NCBI RefSeq assembly: GCF_040412425.1
Contig: NC_089794.1
Coordinates: 5,088,083-5,152,082 of the forward strand
Length of the DNA stretch: 64,000 bases
Source: Macrobrachium rosenbergii
Lineage: Eukaryota; Arthropoda; Malacostraca; Decapoda; Palaemonidae
Direction: 5' to 3'
Under the pieces are notes generated by a model, which searched no databases, was not told the DNA's origin, and saw only the letters and a list, made by a program, of their open reading frames with translations. This document shows positions 44,564 to 59,250 of this stretch, piece by piece; position 1 is the first letter of the stretch; each line of letters opens with the position of its first letter. A program made the translations under genes and the position numbers.

Positions 44564-44807
44564 GGAATGGAATATAGAGTTTAGGCCAAAGGCCAAGCAC
44601 TCGGACCTATGAGGTCATTCAGCGCTGGAAAGGTGTAACCGGAGGAAAACCTCGCAGTTGTGCAATGAAATAATTGTTTGGAGAGGGTGGATAGCTAGAT
44701 GGAGGAAAGATAATATGAATGGAGGTAAAGTAAAATGAATGAAAGGGGTTGTAGCTAGGGGCCGAAGGGACGCTGAAAAGAACCTTTAGTAGAGGTGCAC
44801 TGATGTA
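44564..44807 (+). repeat. Family F repeat, near-complete copy
   Basis: GGAATGGAATATAGAG, GGCCAAAGGCCAAGCACT, CTATGAGGTCATTCAGCGC, GGAGGAAAACCTCGCAGTTG, GGGGTTGTAGCTAGGGGC and GAACCTTTAGT define the family's 5' to 3' order. Lacks the middle segment seen at 37979-38010. Confidence 0.8.
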
Positions 44808-45393
44808 ACTAACGTAGGAACATAAATTTAAACATCACTTCAGTGAAGAGCAAACTATAAGAAAACCTACTTACACTACGTTTCTCTACCATCAACTTTT
44901 AGAGATATTTAAACTGTGGTCTTATATTCTCATACTTTCATAATTAATGAATTAATTATCGTGGACTTGTATTCAGGGGCTATTTATAAATCCATATTAA
45001 AAAAAAACATCGCAATAGAGATCATCATTCCAGAAAATCAGAAGGTGAGATAAGACTTCATGACAATAAAACCACAAACGACAGCTGTCATTTTGAATGC
45101 CTCTCTTGATACGACGGGAATATTTCTTGCCATCAGAGGGTGAAAATATGACTGGACTCACGATTCTGGTATTCCTTGTTCATATATTTCACGGAGAACT
45201 TACTTTCTCAAATGAAGTAGAAAAGACGGATGCTTGATTAGACGAAATTGATGTAGATTTAAAAACTGAACATGGACAGAAGGGGGAATGTTTAATGATT
45301 TCTCTTTGGCTTACCTGGACGTCCTTCCACCAGTCTTTGCTGTAAATTCGTAACTGCAAATCTATGAAGGTATTTCACCTTTAGATTTCCTTA

Positions 45394-45512
45394 GAGCCTG
45401 TTCACACAGGGCGGTTTCAACCGCGCTGTTCCGCCACGGCCACCGCACGATTTGAGTTTTCCCTTGCAACCGCGCGATTAACGCAGCGGTCACCGCCTAG
45501 TGTGAATAGGGC
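45394..45512. mobile_element. PIF/Harbinger-type MITE, about 119 bp
   Basis: TTA on both sides (target duplication), with termini GAGCCTGTTCACACAGGGCG and, inverted, GGCCCTATTCACACTAGGCG. The interior is GC-rich (CCGCCACGG, CGCGCGATT). 3-bp TTA targets with TIRs starting GRGCC are typical of PIF/Harbinger. No coding capacity, so it must have moved with a transposase in trans. Confidence 0.8.
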
Positions 45513-45616
45513 CTTAATATCAACTTGAATTTCGTGTTTGCCTTGCATGCGCACAAATCAAGAAATTTATTTAAAACTAAAGCTTTTATCATTGTTCTAT
45601 GTTTTGTCATTTTCTT

Positions 45617-45966
45617 TAGTTTTCTGTGAAAGAAAACTACTGTGCCATTTTTGTCTGCCCGTTCACCCTCATATCTTAAAATCTTCTGAGGCTAGAGGGC
45701 TGCAAATTGGTATGTTGATCATCCACGCCCCAGTCATCAAACATCCCCAATTGCAGCCCTCTAGCCCCAGTAATTTTTTTTTTTATTAAATTTAAGGTTA
45801 AAGTTAGCTATAATCGTGCATCTGGCAACGATATAGGACAGGCCGCCACCGGGCCGTGGTTAAAGATTCATGGGCCGCTGTCCCATACAGTATTATACTG
45901 AGACCACTGAAAGATAGATCTATTTTCGGTGGCCTTGATTATACGCTGTACAGAAAACGCGATTGC
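45617..45966 (+). repeat. Hairpin-rich AGTTTTCT element, copy 3
   Basis: 5' end AGTTTTCTGTGAAAGAAAACT is a clean foldback. The central inverted repeat pairs GAGGCTAGAGGGCTGC (about 45687) with GCAGCCCTCTAGCC (about 45755). The 3' end stops at ACAGAAAACGCGATTGC, losing the CTTCGGCGC hairpin. AGTTTTCTGT and ACAGAAAACG form near-perfect terminal inverted repeats. Confidence 0.8.
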
Positions 45967-46639
<673 letters not shown>

Positions 46640-46716
46640 AGGTTATTAAGAGAGAAAACAAAAAAAAACATCAACATAACAGAGTATAGAAAAATATGAG
46701 AGAATGGATAAGAATA

Positions 46717-46773
<57 letters not shown>

Positions 46774-46776
<3 letters not shown>

Positions 46777-47673
46777 GCACTGCAATAAAAACGGACTAAA
46801 TTTATAGACTCAAAAAATACCACCAACTATACAATCCGTAATAAGCATTGAAGCAGAACAAAGAGAGATAATTCACAATAAGTAAATATCGAAAATGAAA
46901 CCAACAGGAAAAAATGCTCCATTGTGTAAGGCATGAAGGAGAGCCGAGGGTCACAATATACATTTTTCCTCAGAAAATCTAAATATAGAATACGAGTTAT
47001 CACTGGCTACGTGGATAAAAGTGTGCAGCGTAAACAATGCCGAAAGAACCAGAAATTGAATCGAGCTAACTAATAAGGAGAAAAAAAAAAAAATGTTAGC
47101 TCCAGAATAGAATGGCCACATGTGAAAAGAAAAAAAAATACATAAAAACAATCAAATCAATTAATGAAAGCTAAAAATAAATGACCATGGAGAGAATAGA
47201 TTGCTTTATCGTACCCAAAAGCAAGGGAACTCAGCCGAGAGACTAAGGAGGCACTGAAAAAGAGGCTACGAAACAGCCTGAGATTTAAGGTTAATATTTC
47301 TTTGGTCACCAAATGATGTGATGCAGGTGCCCCAAAAAGATGTAAGGATATTCTACTTACTTTATTTACCATGACAACCGCAATGAGATTTGTTGGACAA
47401 AACCAGTCAATAGGGTTGACGAAATAACAAGCATTTAATTATTCCCAGTAGGAATTCGTTAGAACTGCACCCCCATAACTTTCTTGGTCCTTGAAAATTT
47501 TCTGTATCCTAAGAAACTTCGGTTTTGAATCATGGCACACATTTCATTATTTACAAAAGGTGTGGCTGTATACACGACACTAAAGGATGAGGGTGCAAAC
47601 CCTGCCGCCGTGTCGTCGTCCTTCGAGTGGGAGAACAACATATCGTACTAATAATTCCAGAAAAGAAAACAAG
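46774..47673. other. Unique sequence, no gene supported
   Basis: Short low-complexity open frames only. Confidence 0.4.
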
Positions 47674-48034
47674 TAAAAAATGTGCCGAAGTTTCTTCGGC
47701 GCAGTCGAGTTTTCTGTACAGCGGATAATGTTGTATGAAACTCTCAGTCACGGCCCATGAAACTTTCAGTCACGGCCCGGTGGTGGCCTGTGTTGTTTGC
47801 ACTTATAGCTGGCGCCAGACGCACTATCATGGCTAAGTTTAACCTTAAATAAGATAAAAACTACTGAGCCTAGAGGGCTGCAATTTCGGTAAGTTTGATG
47901 ATTGGAGGGTGGGTGATCTACATACCAATTTGCAGCCCTCTAGCCTCAGTAGTTTTTAAGATCTGAGGGCGGACAGAAAAAGTGCAGACGGACGGACGAA
48001 GCCGTCTCAGTAGTTTTCCTTTGCAGAAAACTAA
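47674..48034 (-). repeat. Hairpin-rich AGTTTTCT element, copy 4 (inverted)
   Basis: Begins with the 3' hairpin (TGTGCCGAAG-TTT-CTTCGGCGCA, 47680-47703), then CGAGTTTTCTGTACAGC. The central inverted repeat is the best preserved: AACTACTGAGCCTAGAGGGC (about 47859) against GCCCTCTAGCCTCAGTAGTT (about 47935). Ends AGAAAACTAAAA. Confidence 0.82.
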
Positions 48035-48895
48035 AACCACAGACATCTGTTGGATCATATATTAGCTGTGAGACTAAAGTCCCATACCCATACCTATATG
48101 AAAATTACAGCTTATGAACACGACATATATTGAACCATTTTGAAAGGGTGAGGCAGCAGTTCTCACTCCTTTTGCACTCCTGGCTTCTTTTGCAGAAATG
48201 TAACCCTCGTACAGTACTTAACGATTTAATTAACATGCCTCCGAATCTGAGTCACACGCATATGCCTTAAAGGGTGTACATGTAAGTCCGAACAACTGTA
48301 CCATACAGGAAATCTGTCACCCTCGTATATCACTGAAAGCTTTTTCTCCGACACTGATCTATGAAAACTACACAGAAGCCGCCACCAACAGAGATATTTC
48401 CCTTTTCTATTTTCTGTGACAACACTGGCCTCGTTATTCCTATTATCGACATCTTTAACAGAGGACACCATTGACGTTCTCTCTCTGACGTCCGATAAAT
48501 ACGATATCATTTACAATGCTGTCAAAATGTGTGTCCAAGAGAGGGTCCCCGGAAGATTCATGATGAGTCTGGTCCCTTTTGGCACTGGAGGGAAAATGGT
48601 ATCTGTGAAGTTAACTCACGTTGTCAGGGGAAACATCTTTATGTCCAGGTGGTGAGGCAGAGCGTTTGTATTGTTGTCATGACCAAGGGATGTACAGTAG
48701 GTCGGTGTTTCTTTTTCTGGCTTATTTTGGATTCAGAAATCACCGGAGATGATTTTTATTTGCTGAGATTTGTACAACTGAAGTTGAAGATTATATCGAT
48801 GAAATGCAGGTCAGTGAAGAGGCACACGCATTCGCATGGAAAAACGCACACAAGCACATACACGCAAACACCTATCCACACACAAAGGGACACAC
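48035..48895. other. Unique sequence, no gene supported
   Basis: Open frames of up to about 95 codons without motifs; CA-rich from about 48829. Confidence 0.4.
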
Positions 48896-50106
<1,211 letters not shown>

Positions 50107-50703
50107 CCTATTTGTTTGAATGGACTGAATCATCAGCTACTGGCATGTGTGTTATGAATAATGATTATGCCCAGAGTTGGTTGCACGGTATAAAAAGATC
50201 CCGAAAAATAGTGGAAAACAGCGCCGATCTATACATCATCATCATCATCAACGTGCACATAAATCTGTCCTTTACTTTTCCTACAATATCCCATCCACGC
50301 TTTCATCTCTGCTTAAGAATAAAATTGAGGGCTACTTAGACAAACAAATAAATGAATAGACATAAGAGTATATACTAGCGACACACACGTAGAAGGAGCT
50401 GGTGTAAGCCGACACAATGTCATGATCGCGATAAAAGGGTCAAATGAGGTCGAAGACTCAGCGCTTCTGTGGAGGTCACTTACAAAACAACACAACTTTT
50501 GGTCTGTTAGTTAAAAAAAAAAACCGTGCGCCAGCACGGTCTCTTGCTCATAACAGCAGCCCGTAAAAACCAGACTTAATCCCATGCCCACGTAGCTCTC
50601 AATCAGGCGTTCTTGCTGAGTATAAACTTGCAGACATCAATGTCTCTCGCTCGCTCAAGTTCTTTTATTAAAGCAAAATCTACAGAAAGATTGTTTGTAT
50701 GTC

Positions 50704-50706
<3 letters not shown>
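50107..50706. other. Unique sequence; small perfect hairpin
   Basis: ACCGTGC-GCCA-GCACGGT at 50523-50540 follows an A run. In a eukaryote this is not evidence of a terminator. Nothing else seen. Confidence 0.5.

Positions 50707-50778
<72 letters not shown>
50707..50778. repeat. (GA)n microsatellite
   Basis: About 72 bp of GA. Confidence 0.98.
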
Positions 50779-50780
<2 letters not shown>

Positions 50781-51621
50781 ACGTATAAATTCTTAAGAGA
50801 TTGCAGTTCATTGTAAATTAGTCTGACCTTGTTTTATGACGAGCATTTGCTTCTACACAGCCTTAAAATTGAATATGAAATTTGGCTTCGTAATTGCTTT
50901 GGTCAGTAGTAGAGATTTGTTCTAGATATTAGTTGATGCTTTTATTATTGGTCTTATGCCAACAAGTGTTTTAATTCTTCAAGCTGTACGTAAACATCAG
51001 TTAATAATCGAAGTTTGAAGAAAGAACTGTGTGGGAGAGAGAAAAACGAGGATAGTTTTGCGTTGCTCCTTAGCCTCTATGAAGTGGGATCCATACCAAT
51101 TCAAAGTAAGTGGTTTTGAAAAGTGCCAGGACCGAAATCACCTAGCCAGGTAGGTTAGACATCATAACTTGCACAGCATGAGTAGTCTACTCGATAGAGT
51201 CATAGACGAATTAGTAGCAGCAATTGCTACTGTTTTTGGACAGAGGTGTCCGTCCAACTGAAAAATGTACGGTCATTAATGGGTGTGATCAATTGTGCTA
51301 CATAATGATACTCTGAACACCACCACAATCCAGTAGTTTTAATCTGCTATAATTTATCATCGTCAGAATCATTGTTCCACGACACCTGCCATTTAATCAA
51401 GGTGATGAGATTTAGTAGTAGTCACGAATCACTGGCAGGGGCAGGTATACTTGATCTAGTCATAGTGATTGCATTCTTGGCTGCTTTTATCAATATCATT
51501 TCCATTATGCTCGCGTGTTCAGAGTTCCAATATATTTACACTGGCACCTGCTTCATGTAATTTATGAAATTAAAACCCGATTTGTTGGAATAATTAATCT
51601 TTATGAATTATGTGCAACAGT

Positions 51622-51624
<3 letters not shown>
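50779..51624. other. Unique sequence, no feature seen
   Basis: No motif-bearing frame or repeat identified. Confidence 0.4.
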
Positions 51625-51682
<58 letters not shown>

Positions 51683-51684
51683 GT
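51625..51684. repeat. (GA)n microsatellite
   Basis: About 60 bp of GA with one G insertion. Confidence 0.97.
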
Positions 51685-52748
51685 CCTAATTCTATATACA
51701 ATGCTCTGGAAAGCAAAAGCCCATCGTGGCATAATCCCACCTACTTATATCCATTTTTCTAAAATCCCGTTACAGGAAAATCAAGCACACCTCCAATTGC
51801 TTGGAAAATCTAAAAAACTTGCACTTTGAAAAATATAGGTTTATCATCACTATCATTTGGGAATTTAATGAGACCACGGGGGTCGTGAATGTCAATCCTG
51901 GTCTCAGCCAAAGAGTCCATTGCAATCTTGGGAATCATTGGCAGACAAAAGTCCCTCATACTCTTCATCCTTAGCCCAAGCGAAGGAGCGCATTATGCAT
52001 GGTAATCCGGCTCAAATGAGGGATCTTGTTTTCAGTAGAAAGCAATCGTCCATGATGCACTCGATAGTCACGGACACTGATTTGCTCTTCACTCTTTGCA
52101 CCATAAAAGCCCACGTTGGTATTATCAGAATGGGTCAACTCTGAAGGATATACAGCCCAGGTACCGTAGATAGAGAGCCGATAGAAGCCACACTAGGGCT
52201 ACAACAGTCTAGTGATAACTAGTCTATTAATTTTAAAATGAAAGCAAAGAATATCTAAGGTATTAAAAAAAGTTATTTCAAATGAGCACCAACAAAAAAT
52301 CCTTTATGAAACACACATTAGAAACCAGGGCACCCATAAGTTTGAGAATATAAACTTTCATTATTAAAGAAAGCTACAGCAGGGTACTGACGAAGGACCA
52401 CTGTTAAACATTAGAGCGTTTTCCGGAAAACCTGAATCCTGAAGGCCAAGAACTAAGGGAAAAGTAAATAAATACAAACTGAAAAATCGAAGACCTTTTG
52501 TTTCTGAAAACATTTTAAATGTAATAGAAATGCAAAAGTTATCAGGAATGCAGAAGGCAAGAACTTTGAAGGTATGGTGCATGAAAGACAAAAGCGGCCT
52601 GAGAGAGACTCGCAGTGAAAACAGTGCTGCAAAGAACCTTTTGATTGGAGCTACTTTCAGCAAATACATGGGACACGAACATTCACAAAAATACCTTGAC
52701 ACTTCAAAAGTAAAGTCATAGAAACGAATAGATCACTCGAATCCTTAA

Positions 52749-52779
<31 letters not shown>

Positions 52780-53408
52780 GAATTTCACCACTATTTAGGT
52801 CTCAATTGCTTTGAGTAAGTTAGAACCTTTATACTTGTTTTTAGTTTTATCATTAGTCAAAATACTAAAACTGTACACTGGTATTAAACTATGCAATGAC
52901 AAACTGCAGTAGATTTTATTTATTCTATGGAACTAGTAAGCTACTTCTAAGAAAGTTTGATTTACCTTCCCTCTTAGAAACTTTGATTTATCTTCCCTCT
53001 AGATTTCAACAGCTATGCATAGTTTGATTTCAGATCATGGCACCTATGCAATAACTATATTGTTTGTTCACCTGAAGTTCATTCAGAGATTTTGTTCAGT
53101 GCTTACAATTAATGTTCAGTAGTGATACGTCCATGCTATTAAATCAATGTAAAGATTTACTCAAAACTAAAAACAGTAATTTTCAAATATTGAAAACATG
53201 TTCATAGGCCACTTGTGTTTTAAAATTCGAAATAAGTAAGCTTAAAGTTTTACTCTGATTAGTTATTAACAATTGTTACTGACGGAGGTGAGAACATTCA
53301 AATTTACATATGCATCATTTATAACAATTTATTGAAATTTTAAATAACTAATTCCACAGGTTAACCATTGAATAACTGAAGCTTAATGATAAAGCAATCA
53401 CCAGTAAC
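51685..53408. other. Unique sequence, no gene supported
   Basis: A poly(A) run lies at 52747-52772. Open frames reach about 110 codons but are AT-driven. A short direct duplication (TTGATTTAYCTTCCCTCT, about 52958 and 52984) is visible. Confidence 0.4.
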
Positions 53409-54416
53409 AGGCTCCACCAATGCCAGTGCCAGGCTCCACCAAATGCCAGCGCCAATGCCAGGCTCCATCAAATGCCAGCGCCAGTGCTAGGCTCCACCAA
53501 ATGCCAGCGCCAGTGCCAGGCTCCACCAAATGCCAGCGCCAGTGCCAGGCTCCACCAATGCCAGTGCCAGTGCCAATGCCAGGCTTCACCAATGCCATTG
53601 CCAGGCTCCACCAATGCCAATGCCAGTACCAGGCTGAGGCTCCATCAATGCCAGTGCCAGTGTCAGTGCCAGGCTCCACCAATGCCAGTGCCAGGGCCAG
53701 GCTCCACCAATGCCAGTGCCAGTGTCAGTGCCAGGCTCCACCAATGCCAGTGCCAATGCCAGGCTCCACCAATGCCTGTGCCAATGCCAGGCTCCACCAA
53801 TGCCTGTGCCAATGCCAGGCTCCACCAATGCCTGTGCCAATGCCAGGCTCCACCAATGCCTGTGCCAATGCCAGGCTCCACCAATGCCTGTGCCAATGCC
53901 AGGCTCCACCAATGCCTGTGCCAATGCCAGGCTCCACCAATGCCTGTGCCAATGCCAGGCTCCGCCAATGCCTGTGCCAATGCCAGGCTCCGCCAATGCC
54001 TGTGCCAATGCCAGGCTCCGCCAATGCCTGTGCCAATGCCAGGCTCCGCCAATGCCTGTGCCAATGCCAGGCTCCGCCAATGCCTGTGCCAATGCCAGGC
54101 TCCGCCAATGCCTGTGCCAATGCCAGGCTCCACCAATGCCTGTGCCAATGCCAAGCTCCACCAATGCCTGTGCCAATGCCAGGCTCCACCAATGCCTGTG
54201 CCAATGACAGGCTCCACCAATGCCTGTGCCAATGCCAGGCTCCACCAATGCCTGTCTGTGCCAATGCCAGGCTCCACCAATGCCTGTGCCAATGCCAGGC
54301 TCCACCAATGCCTGTGCCAATGCCAGGCTCCACCAATGCCTGTGCCAATGCCAGGCTCCACCAATGCCTGTGCCAATGCCAGGCTCCACCAATACCAGTG
54401 CCAGTGCCAGGCTCCA
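53409..54416. repeat. GC-rich 28-bp minisatellite
   Basis: Core unit AGGCTCCACCAATGCC plus TGTGCCAATGCC, 28 bp, about 23 units from 53745 to 54395, with irregular TGCCAG-rich relatives from 53409. Six consecutive units (about 53961-54128) share a CACC to CGCC change. One unit has a 4-bp CTGT duplication (about 54250). Since 28 is not a multiple of 3 and the unit has no stop, several frames stay open for 160-340 codons on both strands, giving a 28-residue peptide period (PVPMPGSTNACANARLH...). This openness follows from the repeat and is not evidence of a gene. Confidence 0.93.
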
Positions 54417-56725
54417 ATTCTCACATCACCTCACCTTTGCTTGAATAACTTAAGTAGTGCTTTCTTTGCCTTAAACATCCATTTCAGAAAGCTTATTCTG
54501 TAAATAAAAGAAAACGCCTTAGAAAATGCAGACTGCAGTTAATGTTAACTTTAATGAAATGAAGCTTTTACTTCAGATGAAATTTTTACCGTACTGACAA
54601 ACTTAAAGCCTCTGAGTAAAACTTCCAGCAGAAAAATGTTAAAGAAGTACTTTCAGAAAAGTGGTCGGATAGTTAGGAATACTAAGTAAATGAACATAAA
54701 TACTCTGGTGTTAGAGATAACTAAAGTAGATTCGATCACCTATAATTAAGGTTTATATTTTGTATAGTATAACTGAAATTTGTAAATTGTATGAATTTCA
54801 TATTGCTCATTATATAATTGACACTAATCTTTAGTCTGTTTAAGAAACTTTAATTACAAATTTGTTTACAATTTTGTTTAATCAGAACTATGAACAGTGA
54901 CAACTATAAATTACGTTACATAAAGTTCCAAAACAAGGTTAAGATGGCTATTACAATTACACGTTGCATCTAATCAGCAAAAAATATTACAAGAATAAAA
55001 TTTTCAAAGCAAAGCAATGCCATAACGTTATTTTTTTTGCATTGAAATAAATCAATGTCCTTATATCACAGATTCTTAAAGCAACTAAATTAACTAAAAC
55101 TAACCTTACGTAAAATTAAAACTTTCATTTTTTTATTGCTGAATTGTAAAAATATGAAAAATTCCAGTTAAGCAGCTAACGTTACTTTTAAATCCTAAAA
55201 ATAATTAAAAGTATTTAACATCTACACTCGTGCTTATATGATAACACCTGAAAGAAAAAAAAAAATAATTGGTTGGTTGTTGTTTGAACTTCCCCTAAGT
55301 ACAGTCCGGGGCATGAGAGGCGCTTCCGCCCCTGCAGGGGAAGCGCCCCTGTAGGGGAGGAGGTAAAAAATGGGTTGGTTTACAGGAAATTCACCTCAAA
55401 ATTAAATAAACCAACCTTGAAGAGTATTTACTCCATTTTCCAGTCTTATGGATACAGTAATAGTCTTTAGTTTAAATTCTGCACCAAAGTGTCCTATTTC
55501 TCATAAATAAGTGACCCCGGCTCCATAAAGTTCGGATTCTGTAGTAACTGCAAGCATTTTCCAAGTGATTAGAATGATATTATGGCCAAATAAAAGTTCC
55601 AATGTAAAAATTACTATGCATAATTTAAGAACAGATTAAAAACCCATGCTTGTACACACATGTCACTTGGTATTAATTTTAATCAAATAAGAGAATTTTA
55701 ACCTCCACGGAACGTTGCAAGTTCACATCATTGTAAACTGGCGCATAATCCACAATACTTCATAACGAACAAAATATAGGGCTTACCTTGATAGGGATTC
55801 AATTTGTAGTATAGAAATACAGGACCCCAACCCACTAAGTAAATTAAACAGATCTTTAGTAACCATAACGATATAACGTAAGTTTACGGGGATAAGTATT
55901 TAATATTGCAAAAAAAAGTAAATAAATAAATAAACTACTCACTGTGTCCCAGAAATGACAAACAAGGTTGTGAAAATCAGGGAATGGGGAAAGGTGGTCT
56001 TAAGTCTGAATAACACAATTGAAACGAACAGAATTATTAGGGGGAAGTAGTGAACATGAAATATCAAAGATTTCAGTTAAATTAACATTTAAACCCATAA
56101 ATTTTGTAAAAAAAATTCAGCATAAACAAAACTATACACTCAAGAACTGAATAAAAAGGCTAAATTAAAGTAATGCATAACAATGCTAACAGCTTAAGTG
56201 AAACCACTTATATAACAAAAGTATCAAAACTTAGCGCCTCAACTCCCGAACTTCAGCGTACATTAGTCATCACAGTTCCACGAACGTACTGCAACTTTAA
56301 TACAGCAAACGGAGAAATTTTTCTCTAACGTCAAGAGTGAATCGTCATAAACAGTCCAGTTCCACAGTCAAACAGAGCAACAAAAACTCTAGAGCTTCGT
56401 CGACTTTGAAGCGATAAGTGAACTTTCGCCTGGTGTGGTTTCACTGAGGTAGGGATCATTTAGGAGAGTCAAACAGGGTTCATTTAGAAGTGAAACAACA
56501 CGTGTGCTGTTTTGCCTGTATTGCAACTGAATGGGCTTTACTGATGTTTTATGGTCGGATATTTGATTATTTCTTCTTCGATAACATTGAAATATCAGAG
56601 AAAATTATTTAATTGCCGAAAAAATTAGTGAAAAATTCAGCTTTACAGCATCTATGAAAACGTAAAAACTACAGAACTGAATATACAAAAGGATGGGGCA
56701 CCTCTTGCGTTATTCTTTGTTCTCT
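54417..56725. other. Unique AT-rich sequence with one GC-rich hairpin
   Basis: No gene seen. 55315-55368 holds GGCGCTTCC-GCCCCTGCAGG-GGAAGCGCC, followed by CCCTGTAGGGG, an isolated GC-rich foldback. Confidence 0.5.
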
Positions 56726-56988
56726 TTATTCTTCCTTATTTACTGTAAGTTTTTTGTCTGGTCCCAATTTTCCGAAGGAATTCTGTGGGACCGCAGGTTC
56801 TTTGGCATCATCATACGTTAGAAAAGACATTCGAAGAATCTGATGGGGTTCTCTGTATTTAAATGACAAATCCACACTATTATCACCCTCAGAAAATAAG
56901 TTTTTTCGTTTTTTTTTTTTCTGGACAGACTCTATTTTCATTCCTTTCGGTATCAATCTCGGGGCAGCAAATTTGAAGGCTCTAAAAC
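56726..56988 (-). CDS. Possible terminal coding exon, function unknown
   Basis: The minus strand is open from about 56995 to a stop at 56726 (ATG at 56956). It reads AFKFAAPRLIPKGMKIESVQ, a KKKKRK basic run, then VDLSFKYREPHQILRMSFL and TYDDAKEPAVPQNSFGKLGP. Amino-acid use is balanced and unlike the low-complexity frames elsewhere. A minus-strand AG (56990-56989) before GTTTTAGAG could be a splice acceptor, though no strong pyrimidine tract precedes it. An AATAAA lies about 10 bases after the stop. I do not recognise the protein. Alternatives are a chance ORF or part of an unrecognised repeat. Confidence 0.3.
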
Positions 56989-56995
56989 CTACATT

Positions 56996-58012
<1,017 letters not shown>

Positions 58013-58309
58013 AATTATCATAATTAAATTTGCTAGAAAGATAACGTAAAACTTCCTCAGGTAGTATGTAATCCCTAGACTGTAAGACTAAGTAACTGAA
58101 CATCATCATCATAAAATCCGAGAAGCAGGAGCGGAAATGAATAAATGATAGAGACTCCTGGACAGCTGAACTGGAATATAATTGAACAAAGGCTCCCGAA
58201 TAATTTTCTTGAATTTTGTAAGGAGAAAATTTAGAACATAATTGTTACTTGAGTTGAAACGCCGAATCGGATAAATACTACACTACAGACAAATGATAGA
58301 CTAACGAGA
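58013..58309. other. Flank of LINE fragment
   Basis: No protein motif read with confidence; could include older upstream LINE sequence. Confidence 0.3.
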
Positions 58310-58940
58310 TTTAATAAGTAAACAACGATGGTCATTATTTTGATTATTAAAATGGTAAAGAAAACAAATTTTACAACTGATCCGATGCCAAATTTGAACT
58401 TACTGGGGTTGAAAAATGTATCCATGCTTACCATAACAGTTAAAGTTATCAATGTCAGAATCTCTGAATGTAAGTTCCCTTCAGCTGAGAAAGTGGCTGT
58501 TGTTAATTAAACAAACAACTTGGTCATCAAAGTTGAACTTCTTACAGTCCCTTTTCGAATTTACCTTTTATGACCAAAATGTTAGAATATATAATTCTTG
58601 AACAAATAATTAGTTATCTGGAAAGGGTAAATGCTTTACTGGATAGTCAGTCGGATTATAGACACTTATCTCTTGCAGAAACCGCTGTAAGTTCTGTGGT
58701 AAATAACCTATTAGAAACGATAAATAAAGCTAATGTGGTATTTTGGTGCAGCTCGATCTCAGCGCTGTTTTTGATGTAGTTTTTCATGAACCTCTTTCAC
58801 ATTATTGACGATCAGTTGGTATTAGTAAAGATGATTTTGAGTATCTGAAAAGCTACATGTTAGACAGAAAGTACTGCGTACAAATAGAGAACTCTCATTA
58901 TGAAACATTAAGAAGAGGAGCACCTCAAGGCACTGTATTT
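58310..58940 (+). pseudogene. Non-LTR retrotransposon reverse transcriptase fragment
   Basis: The plus strand, with frameshifts, reads TTDPMPNLNLLGLKN and ISECKFPSAEKVAVV (the DPLPTWLLK...GKFPxxxKxAxV entry block of CR1/Jockey-type RTs). Then come MTKMLEYIILEQIISYLE, SQSDYRHLSLAETAVSSVVN, motif A as LDLSAVFDVVFHE (after a shift near 58740), FEYLKSYMLDRKYCVQIE and motif B RGAPQGTVF. The catalytic FADD block and everything 3' of motif B are missing: homology stops at 58940, where an AT-rich oligo(T) segment begins. Endonuclease and ORF1 not seen. Family CR1-like by recalled motifs. Confidence 0.8.
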
Positions 58941-59040
58941 ATTTATTTTTTTTTTATCTTTTATGAGAAAAATACATTAATGCAGCTTTACAGTTATTTC
59001 ATAGTATTTACATAATTTTACAATGACAATTGTTCTTCTT
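58941..59040 (-). other. Oligo(A)-ended segment on the minus strand
   Basis: Read on the minus strand, AATTATGTAAATAC... continues to CTCATAAAAGAT and a run of ten A, then AATAAATA, abutting the LINE fragment. It resembles a 3' UTR with a poly(A) end, fused to the Gypsy-3 pol remnant. Confidence 0.4.
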
Positions 59041-59250
59041 AACAGAGGGTGTGCCATTCTTCTTACCAACTACCACCATGCGGGAACACCAATCTGTCAC
59101 CTCTCCCATAGACACCAGTTGCAAAATACCTGCTAAGACATCTTCATCAATTTGCCTTTTAACCTCGTCTTCCCAATGTTTGGGGACAGTGATGGGTGTG
59201 TGACAAGCATGCAGTATAGCATTGGGCAACAAATGAATATGTTATGCCCT
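59041..59250 (-). pseudogene. Gypsy-3 pol, reverse transcriptase start
   Basis: The minus strand reads ILHACHTPITVPKHWEDEV, KRQIDEDVLAGILQLV, DWCSRMVVVGKKNGTP. This is the N-terminal RT block of K02A2.6-like Gypsy pols (VPxHWxxxVKxxLDxDVxxGVLExV...WCxxMVVxxKKNGKPR). The remaining RT (YxDD), RNase H and integrase are absent. It continues, after an interruption, the pol segment at 60684-60881. Confidence 0.8.

Noticed and set aside
50521..50545. Rho-independent-type terminator hairpin
   Set aside because: Perfect 7-bp stem, but in a eukaryotic repeat-rich context, preceded rather than followed by a homopolymer run, and with no gene upstream.
53745..54395. Regularly spaced repeats as a CRISPR array
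   Set aside because: Units are contiguous with no unique spacers, and the context is eukaryotic.
53420..54503. 340-codon Pro/Cys-rich proteins on both strands
   Set aside because: They are products of a stop-free 28-bp tandem unit. No independent coding evidence such as a start context, non-repetitive domain or conserved frame.
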